Positions 39,940 to 52,424 of a DNA stretch of 64,000 bases are shown piece after piece. A program made the translations under genes and the position numbers. The notes under the pieces were generated by a model, which was not told the DNA's origin, searched no databases, and saw only the letters and a list, made by a program, of their open reading frames with translations. The stretch lies in the NCBI RefSeq assembly GCF_964340395.1, contig NC_135557.1, positions 17,769,730-17,833,729 of the forward strand, read 5' to 3'. Position 1 is the stretch's first letter. The number at the start of each line of letters is the position of its first letter. This DNA is from Glandiceps talaboti. Lineage: Eukaryota; Hemichordata; Enteropneusta; Spengelidae.

Positions 39940-40440
39940 TCTTTCACCCATTGTCCGTCGTCCGTTGTCTGCCAGAAATGTCTATTTTCATCTCCCCCTC
40001 TCAGTCTAACATTGCTGTCAATTGCTTTGATATTTGGTCTGCATGTCCTTTAGGGAGGCTACCATGCTAAGTAGATATGTCATTGTCTGTTTTAGCACAT
40101 ATAGTTGGTATTTTGGGTCAGAAATGATATTTTCGACTCCTCTTTAAAACAGGTAATTGGATTGGTTTGATATTTGTAGATGATGTGGCTCTGGGGTAGC
40201 CTATTCAGATCTGTTCACGCCAACTTGATATGATACCAGTCATTTGCTTTAATCAGATTTGGGGATATATTGTCAAAAATGACATTTTTTACTCCCCCTA
40301 AAATCGATAGTCCCATTGCTTTGGTTGTTTATATACATGGTCATTTGGGAGTGTGTATTTACATTTATCCATGTCAAGTTGATATTTGTCATTGTCTCTT
40401 TTCAGTAGATATTTTTGGTAATTTGACATCAGGTGCTGCC
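39940..40440 (+). repeat. Degenerate tandem repeat, about 3 units of 150-170 bp
   Basis: Recurring words in the same order: CTCCCCCT, ATTGCTTTGATATTTG, (C)ATGTCAAGTTGATAT/GCCAACTTGATATGA, GTCATTGTCT/AGTCATTTGCTTT and AAATGATATTTTCGACTCC / AAATGACATTTTTTACTCCC. Units begin near 39990, 40150 and 40305. Divergence is high. Confidence 0.5.
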
Positions 40441-40889
40441 TATTGGCTAGTCAATTCTACCATAACCATATTAGCAAACATAATTTACTACTAACAGCAT
40501 GAAGAAATTTCTCCTGTAGTAGTGATATTATTAATTGAACTGGATTATTGGAACCACTGAACCTCTCATTGTTATTCATAATTATAGCACTGTTGAACTG
40601 TTTCTATACAAAGTTCAGCCAACACCTTTTTTCACTGCAGCAAAAATAAGCATCATATCAGAGCTTTTTCGACCGCTAGGTCAATTTTTCAAATGTTACT
40701 CGTGTCGTCTGGTGAAATGTGAATTTAAATTTGATAACTAACCGCTGCAAGTCATTACGGAAATATGAGCAAATAATCTGAAATACGTCATGAAATTAAT
40801 TCTTGCAAAAGCATCGGAGGTTAACGACTATGCCGTTGCTAAGGAATGGTATATGCTTAAAGAATACTGCACATAATTATATATTAATC

Positions 40890-41030
40890 TAGCGTATATA
40901 TGTGAATAAACACTTTCCCAACGATATACACTCAGCCAGGCACAGACTTGTATATGTACCTACAGGTATAGCATACCTACAAAACATACATACTCCCGCA
41001 TGGGATCGAACCCATAATCCTACCTACGTA
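40890..41030 (-). mobile_element. tRNA-derived SINE-like fragment
   Basis: On the minus strand, ATTATGGGTTCGATCCCATG (near 41000) contains a good RNA polymerase III B box (GGTTCGATCC). A tail follows: GTATGCTATACCTGTAGGTA, GTCTGTGCCTGGCTGAGTG, TATCGTTGGGAAAGTGTTTA. No clear A box remains, because the 5' side has been replaced by TATG/CGCA-type simple repeats at 41035-41070. It could also be a decayed tRNA pseudogene. Confidence 0.45.
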
Positions 41031-41058
41031 CTGCATGCATATACGCACGTGCGTACAT

Positions 41059-41061
<3 letters not shown>

Positions 41062-41121
<60 letters not shown>

Positions 41122-41180
41122 CACTCACTCACTCACAAGTACGTACGTACCTTCCTACCTACTTACCTACCTATCTGCTT
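41062..41180. repeat. (AC)n then CTCA, GTAC and CCTA simple repeats
   Basis: CA dinucleotides run to about 41117, followed by CTCACTCACTCA and short tetranucleotide words. It continues the compound simple sequence at the SINE's truncated side. Confidence 0.93.
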
Positions 41181-41429
41181 ATTATGCAAGCACCTACTAC
41201 AGGTAGATATGTACGTATGTATGTTGTGTATGTGTGTGAGCGTGCCTGTGTGCGTGCGTAGTGCGTACATAGATACATACGTAGAGTACTACTACGCCAT
41301 AACATTTAGATATACAGTCAGGTGATGACCTACTATATATATTGCCTTGATATCCTATGATAAAGAATATTGATTTAAAACGTCGGAATGAATTTATTTT
41401 TCAGGACCGTTCATTACTTTTGCACTCCT

Positions 41430-41645
41430 ACGTACATACATACATACATACATACATACATACATACATACATACATACGTACATACATACGTACACACA
41501 TGCATACGTACGTACATGCATACATACATACATACATACATACATACATGCATACATACATACATACATACATACATACATACATACATACATGCATATA
41601 TACATACATACATACATACATACATACATACATACATACATACAT
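41430..41645. repeat. (TACA)n array with CGTACA/TGCA variants
   Basis: More than 200 bases of TACA with scattered CGTA and TGCA interruptions. Frames of 79-154 codons on both strands are artefacts. Confidence 0.97.
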
Positions 41646-43926
41646 CTGAATATAGGAATAATGACACGACCAGTCACACAGATTATTTGATGGGACATAT
41701 ATTCATCCATAAATATAATGTTCAAGGCAGTGCATTCTTCCTTAGAGATCTTTTTACCATAGAAATAGGCACGACTCAATGTATGATGTCGTCTAAAATA
41801 TACAAACACTTCAGGAACTAATCTCTCTGTCTACATGTATTTGTAAAGGAAAAGAAAGAGTTGGCAAATAAAGTGATGTACACATGATATACTATGACAG
41901 ATGAAACTAAGGTTGCCATGGCATGCTATAAACTCAATCTCATACAATGACGTCATTTCCGTTATCGCCTTTACATTTCTGCCAGAAACTCAGTAGGATA
42001 TGTGACAGTTTCATATTAAATTTCTTATTTCATTCTAAACAAGACGTCGGCCAAGGCAGAAGTGTCTACATCAAAATGTAATGTCACATGGTCGGTAAAT
42101 ATGATTGACGGTGGGTCATATACAGTTTCAAACACATTAATCTCCATTTCTAAGGTGAACTTGCAAATTTTCTTCATCTTAATAAACGTTCACTTTGCCA
42201 GAAAAAAATGAAAATTCTAAACTTCAAAAAGCACTCTTGCTTAATGCATAACCACGACTACTTTTACATAGTTATAGATAAACATTGTAAAATTGATGAA
42301 TATCATGCTGTACACATTTTATGTGTTTCATTTGTGATATTTTCATTTGGTGCGGAAAAATTGATACATGTTGTCCTCAAGATTTGAGATTTTCATCGAC
42401 AGAAAGCAGTAAAGTGTATAGTTACTCTTAAAGGCATAGTTTACGTATGTTATCAGGGCAGTTCACTTCTTCGGGGAAATGGATTTGTCTTTGCAGTAAC
42501 GTAGGTTTTCAAACTGAAATACTTTCCTAACATGGTATATAAACTCTACACAGTGTAATAACGTTTCAATCAGTGTCGAACAATGAATATCCTTACAAAG
42601 TCATATGAATGCGACGTGCGATTTCCTAACAAAAAATGTTGTATTAGGACAGCTCTGTGATTCTTTATTTATACAGAGGCTCATACACCATCTGTGACAT
42701 CATACGTAATGCAGCAAATTTGATTATGATTAGAAAGAAGACAAAACACTATCACAGAGAAGCTTTTGAAGTATTGCGTGGTACGACGACATAATATATA
42801 ATGTAATCTTCAAACATGCAAAAATGCGTACAGCTCGGGAACTAATCAATCGTTGGGTCTATTTGGTTTTGATTGTGTTATTTATATATTCACATTTCTA
42901 TACATCTATGCCTATAGCAGAAACCTTGAAAATAGATTATAACGAAATATATGATCAAATTAACATTGATGAAGGTTCGCATATGGTATTTGCTGACTAG
43001 TAAAGAACATTATTAAGTCAGACAGCCTCTATTTGATGCCAGTTCATATTGTACTATAGTACTTACAAACATGTATTGACAGAATAAAATTGTCCTAATA
43101 GATAAAGTGGTTTCAGGAAAATTATCATATAATGAAGAAATCAAAGCTGATTTGCTCATTATTTGCTATATAGAATTGATTGGTGATTTTATAAGCAGCT
43201 TTACGCCATTCAAATATTTACAAATCATTTCTAGCTTTTAAAATCGTTACCTCGACTTTAGAAAGCAGTAAAATTGCTCCTCCAGATATGTTATAATCGC
43301 CTGTCTTGAGTTTTTCATTTGTATAGAAACTTTATAATCCACCGCCATTACCAACAATCCAGTCAGATGGCGTTTATCGCATTTATGGTTAATCTGTTTG
43401 TTTTCCTGAATCACATCTACATCCGTAATGATTCAGCGTTAGTCTATGCTCGTTTGTTGACCCCGTGAATATCAGACTAGGGTGTTGCTGTTGCCATGGT
43501 AAATGCCTTGGCCGTGTGTTCATTGTGCCTGCTACAATACCCATAAAATAACGAATTGTAAAATAAATACAATATGCGATGCATTCAGTTCGTTTCATTG
43601 GCAAATCATACGTTAGTATCGGTACTGTTGACTAACATTTCAAATTTGTCAAGATATGTAAAATTAAAAAAAAAACACTATTATTTACTATAGATCAATT
43701 AAAAATACTGCTCATTTAGGATAATGAGATTATCAATGATATAATTTATGATATCATATACTTTCGTATTATTATAGATAAATTGATCACAACGTTACAC
43801 ACAACAGAGATAGTGAGTATAAAATTGCAAGTTATTTGTAGATACCTGCTTAATGTACTAAGTCAATGAAATTAGTAAATATAACATTTATATGCCATTC
43901 TGCAAAAACTTTCTTTCTTGAAATTG
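41646..43926. other. Receptor intron 1, middle part
   Basis: Holds TGACGTCA at 41948-41955 and two RFX X-box-like words, GTTGCCATGGCATG (41912) and GTTGCCATGGTAA (43490). No splice-bounded coding exon was recognised. Confidence 0.4.
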
Positions 43927-43963
43927 TTTTTGTTTGTTTGTTTGTTTGTTTGTTCGTTCGTTT
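43927..43963. repeat. (TTTG)n microsatellite
   Basis: About seven TTTG units ending in two TTCG units. Confidence 0.93.
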
Positions 43964-46900
43964 GTCTTTCATTTAATTTTTTTATCTGTCTGTGGGGGCA
44001 AGACAAATAAGTCATTTATCCAGTTAGGCTCTTTATTGTTGTTGTTTCTTTTATCGTTATATCATTATTTAATGAAAACAACGACTTGTAGAACACTAAG
44101 ACATTTACATCAAGAGATAATGTTGACCCTAGCAATGTGTAGTGGAACTGGAACATTGGCTTTGTAATCATGGAAATAACGTAAAACAAATCCAATCCAA
44201 GTCAAAAACGTTATGTTCTTAATTTGAACAATTTAATGGTAACCATATCATATTTATCGACTTGATGAAATGATTGTTTTATTATTCATATGACTTCTTT
44301 TCTCAAGAATGGAAGGTCAGCCGATGTTTCGCCCATGACGTCATAGGTACTTGATTATTCATGAATCAAACGAGACAGAACATTCTGATTAATTCTGTGC
44401 GCCTTTAAGGAATATTAAGCCTAGCTTTTGGAAATAGGACTACCAAGTAAAGCGGTATCATATTCAATTGGTGTCCTTATAAAGCTTTTACAACTTATTG
44501 CTACTTCAGAAACGTTTAGGCTGATGCTATCAATTACACATATGCTTCTAAAATACCCGACAACTGCAATGCAAAGCAAGCAATCTTTAGAGCTAAATAC
44601 AGAGGATCCATACTTTTGTGCATTTTATTCACATTTATCTTCATCGGTTATAAATGCAAATATTTAAAACTTAAAGGATTGCAAAGCAGAAAGTGAATGA
44701 CTTCAAAGAAGCTGCCGACACTAAGAGTTCCGTTCTCTTTATCCATTAATTCCAACAAATGAATATTTTATTATATACAAACCAGCTTTTCTAACGGTTC
44801 ACCGACTTTCTGTACACAATTTTATGTACCGATATTTTGGGAAAATGAGACTTTATGGTATAATGAAGCAGAAAATGAGTTTCTCACATATGGCATTATA
44901 TTATGGCCTTATAAATCGGTTTAACAACTATGTAGATGTGCTCATGTGTATCCCGTAGGGCAATTCAAGATTGTGCGCCGAATTGCTTTACTCGCGAATA
45001 TTCGTTCTATTTTTACATAGAATTATCCGTAAAGATCTTACAGGAATATTAAACATATAACTTTTCAAAATTACACTTTTCTCAAACTAACTTACTTGTA
45101 ATCTCATATTACTACCAGGGGATTAATAAGTGCAAGCTATGAATTATGTTTTGAATCGAATCCTTCCCTTCAGAATAGTTCAATTCATCATGTTGTCATG
45201 GTTTTGTATATGACTGTAAATCTGTATTATTATACTGTATAAAAAAAAAATACTGTAAGTGCTTTGTATAAAACAAATATTTTCAACACGTAACTTATAT
45301 CGTGTATATGTCTCTCTTGAATGTTTTCACAATTACAGCTAACACCCCCAGGCACAGGAATGATTGAACATCGCTGGAATTTCTCTCCTTGTGTGATTTA
45401 CGGTGCATTTATCATAAAGTGGATTATGGCTCCATATTTTCAATGTCATAATATGAATTGTGAACTCCAGTTGCACTAAGTGTAATATGCAATCTGGTAT
45501 TACCTTTAAGTTCGAAAAAGTTGTAATGCACGTACACTTTATAACAACTATAAAGAATCGTACGACGATAAAATTATACTATTAGATTTTGCCTAGAGCC
45601 TCCTGTGTATGACTTCTTTTACTTCTAAAAAAAAGTACGGCGCAACATGAAATATACACGTAATGTAAGTAAAGTTACCTTCGCATTGAGAAATCTTATA
45701 GAAATATTGACCCCCTAGTCACAGTAAAAATCTATCACTGATTACAAACATGCAATGACAGCCCATACTGAGTGATAACAAGATACATCCAGGATTGATT
45801 GTAGCGGCCCTACCAGCCAATAATCACTCAATACAATACTGACAAATTGAGCTGTAGAGAAATTGAATAGACACGAGAAGTGTGTTTTTAGAGATGGACT
45901 AGGTTGGTAATAACCTCCTATTAAAGCAAGTACAGGACGTAAAATGGTATTTTGTCATTCCTTGAAAATCAAGTTACTTCAAACGTTTCGAGGTATGGCC
46001 CATCGTCAGTGTATATTAGCATATTAAAGCAGTTCTCCAATGTTTTGTTGAAACTTCCAGCGAGATTACACGTGGTATAATGGCCTAGTACCAAGTAACA
46101 CATCCATTTCTTATATTTATGTTGGGCCATGCACATTTTATCTAATGAAGTTTGTATCGCCTATCCAATGAACACTTTGATGGATAATACCTGACTCAGA
46201 GATGACCGCTGCCTAAGATTAATTGTTCATTTACCACACAAGTAGTTATAAAGATATTCAAATTTGACAAATAAGCGAATGTGTCAGCGTCTTTTCTCTC
46301 AGATGGATTGTACGCCATTTCACAGAAACCGGGGCCTCTCTCAATCAGTTGACAAATTACATCGATTGATCGTGCAAGATAATCCAATATCAGTTAAGAT
46401 ATAGACAGCAAGGAGGACAACCATTCACTATTTTGTATGACAAACTTAAGTCTCCTCCTGATTAAGTATATAGATAACGAGATCTCAGTCTTCATTTCCC
46501 TTTCAAGTACAAACAAGAAATACATGCCGCGATTGTTATAGCTTTTCATTTCCGTGCAGATGCAATTTATATCCATCTTAATTTGTGATTAATGACAATA
46601 AGATTCGACGATAGAATGGATACTCCCTAAGCTTATTACAAAGAGCAAATAAAACTCCCACAATGAGGTAATCTTTGAAATGCCTTGTAAATCGCTAGAT
46701 TAAAATATTGCTTTTTGTATGTGAGAGATATCTTCCTGGACATTTACGTGGATTAATTGGATTTACGTTAACCATTATGGCATGCATTACAGCGAGAGGA
46801 ATTTGTGACAATATAGAGTTAATGTTAGAATGAACCGTATTCTTTGGATAGTTTCAAAGCACACAATCTCCATAGTAAAGTGAATGACATGTTACTATTA

Positions 46901-47317
46901 TATAAACGGCGCCAACATTGAAAACAAAATACAGATGCCTTTGAGAGTTAGTACACAAAAGACTTATAATCGTTTCATCTATGGTTTTGGAGCATAGACA
47001 AACCCATCGTATATATATATCCATTGCAATTTTGTGTGTAAGACGGTGCAATGCAATCTTCAAATATTGAAACCACACCAATACACCAATAAGCTTAGTA
47101 TCTTGTGAACGTGATGTGTTATAAACTTGTTTTAAATGTTAAAAAATTGATAACATTCATATAATATGGATATTTATGTGGGCATGCATCTTTCCTACGA
47201 TGTAGCAGATAAGCAAAGATGATTTTATATATGCTTGCCTACTGATTGTAAAGGCGATTGGAGACTGCCATCAATATTTTGGTTGTATACTTTTATAGCG
47301 AGATATAACAATAGTAA
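43964..47317. other. Receptor intron 1, AT-rich unique sequence
   Basis: TGACGTCA at 44336-44343. Frames at 44428-44667 (+) and 46196-46576 (-) are unrecognised. Confidence 0.4.
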
Positions 47318-47600
47318 ATAATAACAATATTGGTTTTTATACAGCGCTTTCCCACTCTGTGCTCAAAACGCTTTATAAATATTACCCCTGGCCCGGATCT
47401 ATATCGGCACAACGGCCCTTTACTTTCTCAACTCCCTGGGAGTAGACAATCCATTGCAGCCTCTATAAGCGCATAGGATTGAGCATTTACATTGCAATCT
47501 CTATCCTACTAGGTCCCCAATTCCACAGTTGAGTTGACTGAGGCGCAACCGCGGTTCAAAAAGGACATTAGCCATTCAGAAACAAACGGAAGCGACGGTA
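47318..47600 (+). mobile_element. Dispersed repeat G, copy 1
   Basis: TTTTTATACAGCGCTTTCCC, GTGCTCAAAACGCTTTATAA, ACCCCTGGCCCGGATCTATA, GGTCCCCAATTCCACAGTTG and GCCATTCAGAAACAAA form a GC-richer block without an open frame. A diverged copy lies at 52425-52720. The opening resembles a dispersed sequence common in marine invertebrate genomes; that is memory, not a search. Confidence 0.6.
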
Positions 47601-47807
47601 TACCCATCAAGCAGTTGTCATATCAAAACGGGTGTGACCAAATACCATCGTTTTAATGTGACTTAATTTGTGATAAACCAACTACCCATCCCAGCCTCAA
47701 TTTCTGCGAGAAAGTAAATCAGTTTGATGGACGACGACTGATTACGTTAGTTGTTCTTCATATCCCTTGAGTCCACACACACACACGTGGCAAACAATGT
47801 CAACACA

Positions 47808-47860
47808 TTTCACGCATGCGCGTAAACAGTTTTGTTAGTGTGTTGCTATGGCAACAATGG
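47808..47860. promoter_or_regulatory. RFX X-box next to an NRF1-like word
   Basis: GTTGCTATGGCAAC (47842-47855) is a near-ideal palindromic X-box, bound by RFX factors. About 30 bp upstream is ACGCATGCGCG, close to the NRF1 consensus. An ATG just downstream (47858) opens a frame of 22 codons, and a minus-strand frame of 119 codons (47800-48159) overlaps; neither is recognised. Function is inferred from motifs only. Confidence 0.35.
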
Positions 47861-48394
47861 ATCTCGCCAAGAGCAAACTCTTCAACATGACAACTTTGGC
47901 ACACACGAGTGGTTATATTGGTTGAAGCGAGGAAAAGAATCGATGCATTACTTGGAGAGAGATACGTGCTGCATCGTTGTAATTTCCCTAGGTAGTCATC
48001 CCTTTGATGGTATTCAGTACAAAGGCGGTCATTCTCGATTCCTTTTAAATGATTGATGGAAAACGTGTCGGGGTAAATATCATCTCGTTTTAAGCATGTC
48101 AAGTAGTAAAGACTCATTTGAAATTCTCTATGGAGCCTTATACTTTTCATCTTCTTCAAAGTTTTAAATATTTATATTCGAGACTTCTAAATATATCTCA
48201 AAGAACATCCTGATGCTGTTGCCGCCAAATTATAAATAAATTCTGCATCTCGAATTTCTTATTTTACCAGTAAAAAGCATGAATAATTTCATTCCTAGAG
48301 AGCTTATTGAATATCGACAGGACCCTGTGTGTTTACATACATTGTATTTCAAAATAAATATTAAATTATCAATACCAGTACATACAACACACAA

Positions 48395-48399
48395 CACAC

Positions 48400-48443
<44 letters not shown>

Positions 48444-48482
48444 AACAAACAAACAAACAAACAAACAAACAAACAAACAAAC
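48395..48482. repeat. (AC)n then (AAAC)n microsatellite
   Basis: ACACA words become a clean AC run, then about ten AAAC units, the same motif pair as at 7137. Confidence 0.96.
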
Positions 48483-48599
48483 TACCACCATGGTCATAGG
48501 TTTGATATATTACATAATTGATATCGAACATTTCGTAAGACTACAAAATTCAGTTGTCACACAAGTATTTTAGTCACGTTGTCATTAGTCGTCATACAA

Positions 48600-48639
48600 A
48601 TGTCTGAATGAAGTGCTTTTTGTCATTTCATTCAGACAT
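48600..48639. repeat. Perfect 13-bp inverted repeat
   Basis: ATGTCTGAATGAA (48600-48612) pairs with TTCATTCAGACAT (48627-48639) around a 14-base loop. It lies about 100 bp upstream of the LINE remnant. Confidence 0.8.
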
Positions 48640-48699
48640 GTCTAAGTGATTTTGGGTCCGCACTCAAAAATCAGCTACCCAATGCAATCATGATTTCAA

Positions 48700-49320
48700 C
48701 TTGTTACTGTACTACATCTCAGTGATCTGGATACAACCATACTTTCGTAGCGTGTGGGCCTATTGGCACGCATGCGTGAATCTTACGACTGTTGTACGCA
48801 AGATATTACTAGACAAGTGCGATTACTTTAAGTACGTGGTAACTTTGTATGCAGGAATTTTGCATTTTGTTCTAGTGAAGTTAAGGTTAGGTTATTCATG
48901 TCTTTTTGTTCTAATTTATACTGTTGTCATCTGTGGTCTTATTTTAAGTTGAGAACATACAACAAAGTTCGAGTTTCTTATAATAATTGTTTTAGAATTT
49001 TTTTTAATTTGTCCAGGCGGTGTAGTATTAGTTCTATGTTTGTTTGTTACTCAGTTTTGTCATTTGGTGAACTTGTCCGGAAAAGTGTTTATAATTTTGT
49101 CAAGAGAGTTTTAGATAGTAGTAATGTTTATGTACAGTGTGTTTACTCATGTATGTACCATGACTCTCTCCAGTGCAGGCACTGGAGAGATGTTCTTTAT
49201 TGATTTATATCACTATTTGCTTTTTTTGTATTAGTTCGGTTTTTAAATGTATTTTCTTGTAAATTCCTGGTGTACTTCTTTTATATGGGCCTTGAGCCTG
49301 ATCCAAAAAATAAATACAAA
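48700..49320 (+). pseudogene. 3' end of a non-LTR retrotransposon (RT C-terminus and tail)
   Basis: The frame closing at 49203 reads NLYCCHLWSYFKLRTYNKVR, then VSYNNCFRIFFNLSRRCS and FGELVRKSVYNFVKRVL. It matches the pattern of LINE polyprotein C-termini, in which a C-x-LW motif is followed by TYxKLRVAYNN, LPRxxSxS and an ELxRKxxYxF segment. The part before CSNLYCC is in another frame (48701-48952), so at least one frameshift is present. The stop is followed by about 115 bp of UTR ending GGGCCTTGAGCCTGATCC and AAAAAATAAATAC. A 12-bp hairpin lies at 49165-49190. The copy is 5'-truncated and inside the receptor's largest intron. Confidence 0.7.
49165..49190 (+). repeat. 12-bp hairpin overlapping the LINE frame's end
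   Basis: TCTCTCCAGTGC and GCACTGGAGAGA are exact complements separated by AG. Because it overlaps the end of the frame, it may be part of the LINE's 3' recognition structure. Confidence 0.7.
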
Positions 49321-49329
49321 ATACACACT

Positions 49330-49430
49330 AATTTTTAGCACAACTGTGTAGTGCTTAAGGTCGGAGGTTTAAACTAGGGTCGGTCGCGGGTTATTATCGG
49401 ACACACACAATCTTTTCTATTTGACCAAAT
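49330..49430 (+). mobile_element. Possible tRNA-derived SINE fragment
   Basis: TAGCACAACTGTGTAGTGC resembles a polymerase III A box region, and GGAGGTTTAAACTAGG, some 20 bases later, a mutated B box, followed by GGTCGGTCGCGGGTTATTAT. It starts within about 15 bp of the LINE tail. The match is degenerate. Confidence 0.3.
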
Positions 49431-51364
49431 GTATTTTGATGCTCAAGGCCAGTAATCGTGTTTCAGCAATGTAATATCAACACAGATAGAGATTTGCTCT
49501 TTTAAAGGTTGTGTACCTCATTGTATGAAGTGTCATCTTATGAATACAAAAAGCGCAGGGTGTAAAGTGAAAAAAACAGCTTGAAGTCATGTAATCCCTA
49601 TTGATGTCCTCATGGGACTCTTGTAGTAAGTATATATATTTTTAAAAGAGCCATGGAATAGTCGTGACTGTATAAAATGTTATAGGAATAAGGTGTACCT
49701 GCTACTGTTGTAAATGTATTAATGGTATCTTCTTTCAAGAAAACATAATGATTTAAAAGCTAGTGAAATTGTATTTTTGGGGGTTAGCGAGATCTGTCAC
49801 ATTTATCAGCATATTTGGTGTCATGTTATTTACACCCGTTCTCATCTATCGCTGTGTTGTCATGGCTAACATTTTTTTACTTAACACCTCGCCGTATTGT
49901 TCATTTTACTGCTACTTCTCATTCGCTAGTTGCCAAGGAAACCTTGTGTATTACTTACAGTTAATGTCTTTCCTTCATCTGGCCTGACTGCGCTCCATTT
50001 GAACGAGTCTCATGTTTAATTTCCTGTGAGCGGCAGAACGTATCACAGATAATCAAGTTATATAGACTTTAGAAAAGAAAGAAAACATAGCTGTCAAAAG
50101 TGGCATTTGAACGTATTTCTTGACAACGACTTTGCTGAATTTAACCCGTGTACGCCACCCTCAAGGTAGTGAAGACAGAGACAATTATATGACCAACTAT
50201 ATATCGTTTTAAACTTCATCACTTCATTTCATCGCACCTGACGGACACTTGCTCTGTCTAAGTGATATCAATGTTTGATGATAAAAAATAGCTACATACA
50301 TTATTTAATATAAAACAGCATATTTTACTATGCCTAACCTAATAGTGCCTGTGGCGGTGACCATCATATTTCATATTAAAGCATCATCTAATAATTTGAT
50401 GAAAAAACACGATAAATCAGAGCTTCTTGTCTATGCTTACAGTACACATTATAGTCTCATTTTACAGTAAAGGTCAGGGCTTGATCAATTCAAAGATATA
50501 TTACTTTAATTTCGCGTGAAATATAGCGCTTTCTGTACAGCAAGGAAGTAATAATTTCTTCAACCCTCAGCAGAATTGTATTCAGTAAATGTGCTCATGA
50601 ATCGTAAGAGAAATATTGCGTGCTTCATGAGAATGCCTGCCGGTAGAATGAATACATTCTCTAGCTAGGATAAATTTATCGAGTTTATTTTAAGACTTTA
50701 GTAGTGTGCCATTTACCCTTTTCACTATTACAACCTGTCCTTGAGTAAGGTCTGAATAAGCGGATACTTCATAAATCGCACGCATTCATCTTTTTGTCGA
50801 TGATACAGTGTCACCTCTTTTATCACTACAATTAAATGGACCTTCAGTTCATTATTTCCACTATAAACTGAACGTTATGCTTTGTTTCGTAGAATTTATA
50901 TATTTAGGATATTGTTCGAAACGTGTGATGTTGGCAGGACACGCGTGAGAGTGTTCTTTTATGATTCACTTCTGGTAAGGAAAGTGTGAATCGTGAAATG
51001 ATGGGGAGCACATTACACATGTACTTCATATTACCATGAGTGCGTGATGAGTATATGATGACCCATTAGCGTTAAAAATAGACCTTCTTGTGTCTACTAT
51101 TTAGAATAACGTGGATAGTTGAATCTTTTTCAATTGGTACAAAGTGTCACTAAAACCATTACTTTAAAATAAACATGGACATTTCTTTCTGCCTCAATTA
51201 CAGTCATTATGATCATAACATTTGAAAGCATAATGTTTACAGTGGGGTTTCATTGACACAGTGCGTGCTAAGTGCTACTAATAGAATCCAGGATAAATTT
51301 GGAATAAAGAACACGAGCATAACAATTCATAATCAATAAGGTAGAAAAGCTTCGGCCTCTGTCA
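49431..51364. other. Receptor intron 1, unique sequence
   Basis: No splice-bounded exon or long repeat was recognised. Confidence 0.4.
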
Positions 51365-51606
51365 ATGACCTACTGTAAGTTTACACATGCGTATACCCTT
51401 CGTTCATCTAACAAGAGAATCCCATGTTCAACACAATTCAAGACCAGGACATTCGGCAGCCGCGCATATTCAAACTGTACAACTTCAAAGCGAAATTCTG
51501 TACCATTAAACACACACGACAATCATCACATTTCACTTTCAAAACAAATTATTGGCGCCATTGGGCAGAACTATGGTTTGATTCTTGCTTGTTGTAAATC
51601 AGTTTA
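51365..51606 (+). pseudogene. Second LINE fragment, CR1/L2-type C-terminus
   Basis: The frame reads YTLRSSNKRIPCSTQFKTRT followed by FGSRAYSNCTTSKRNSVPLN. It corresponds to the common LINE ending LRSS...VPRTRT.G.RAFS..AP.LWNSLP, with Trp lost (KRNSVPLN for LWNSLPLN). The rest diverges and stops at 51605. The pentanucleotide array that begins immediately afterwards is probably this element's tail. Family assignment is from pattern memory. Confidence 0.6.
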
Positions 51607-51692
51607 GATTAGGATTGGATTGGATTGGATTAGATTAGATTAGATTAGATTAGATTAGATTAGATTAGATTAGATTAGATTAGACTAGATTT
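51607..51692 (+). repeat. (GATTA)n/(GATTG)n pentanucleotide array
   Basis: About 16 units, three GATTG then GATTA, abutting the LINE frame's stop. It is the only long pentanucleotide array in the window. Confidence 0.96.
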
Positions 51693-52424
51693 GTATGCAA
51701 TGGCAATATATACATAGGGCCAAATAAAGACTGATAAGAAGTACAGGACTTTGTATGGCAAGTTGATAGATGTCGTCAGCCTTGATCACTATCTGTAGAC
51801 GCAACTCAATGTCTATATAAACTAATATTATTAATTTCTTCGTTTTTCATATAATTTTATATTTCTATGGCTTTTGAAAACGACTACATACGCACAAACA
51901 CACATAACAAACATCACAGTAAAACAGTTTGTGAAAAGGTAGCATTATAAGACTGAAAAGACACGCAAAAAGCATAATGAATTACACTTTGGTAATTTGT
52001 CATTTGTTAATAAAAGGTTTGTCAGTTTAAATGCCATTGAAATATTTGTGTGGATACACAATTCGTTACTTTACATTTGTCATCTGTCCATTGACATTTT
52101 TCTAAAGAGCTTGCTTTGTGTCTTTATTTGGTGAATAAAGCTTAAGTACATCCCTACTCGACAAGTGTAACATTAACATTGGCAGCTATGCATTGAAATA
52201 GACACGAAGCTAAATATTTGTTTTTATAAAGCGCAACTTACATTGAGTATATGATCAATATGTCTAACTGCGTGGTTTCTTAATAGTTTGTAGCAGTTTA
52301 ATGAATTTCGAAGAAGGGTATTTTTTTAGAAGCCGTATTGTAGGTATTGTTATCTTAGCAACAGGTATCAAGTGCTGTTAAAACCAATGTCTTGAGTTTA
52401 TTGGCATCATGCGATAGATAAAAA
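51693..52424. other. Receptor intron 1, 3' part
   Basis: No exon recognised. GTTTTTATAAAGCGCAAC at 52219 weakly echoes the start of repeat G. Confidence 0.4.

Noticed and set aside
47800-48159. 119-codon minus-strand frame as a gene
   Set aside because: It is the longest frame outside repeats but has no recognisable domain, splice context or codon pattern; the X-box lies at its 3' end, not upstream.
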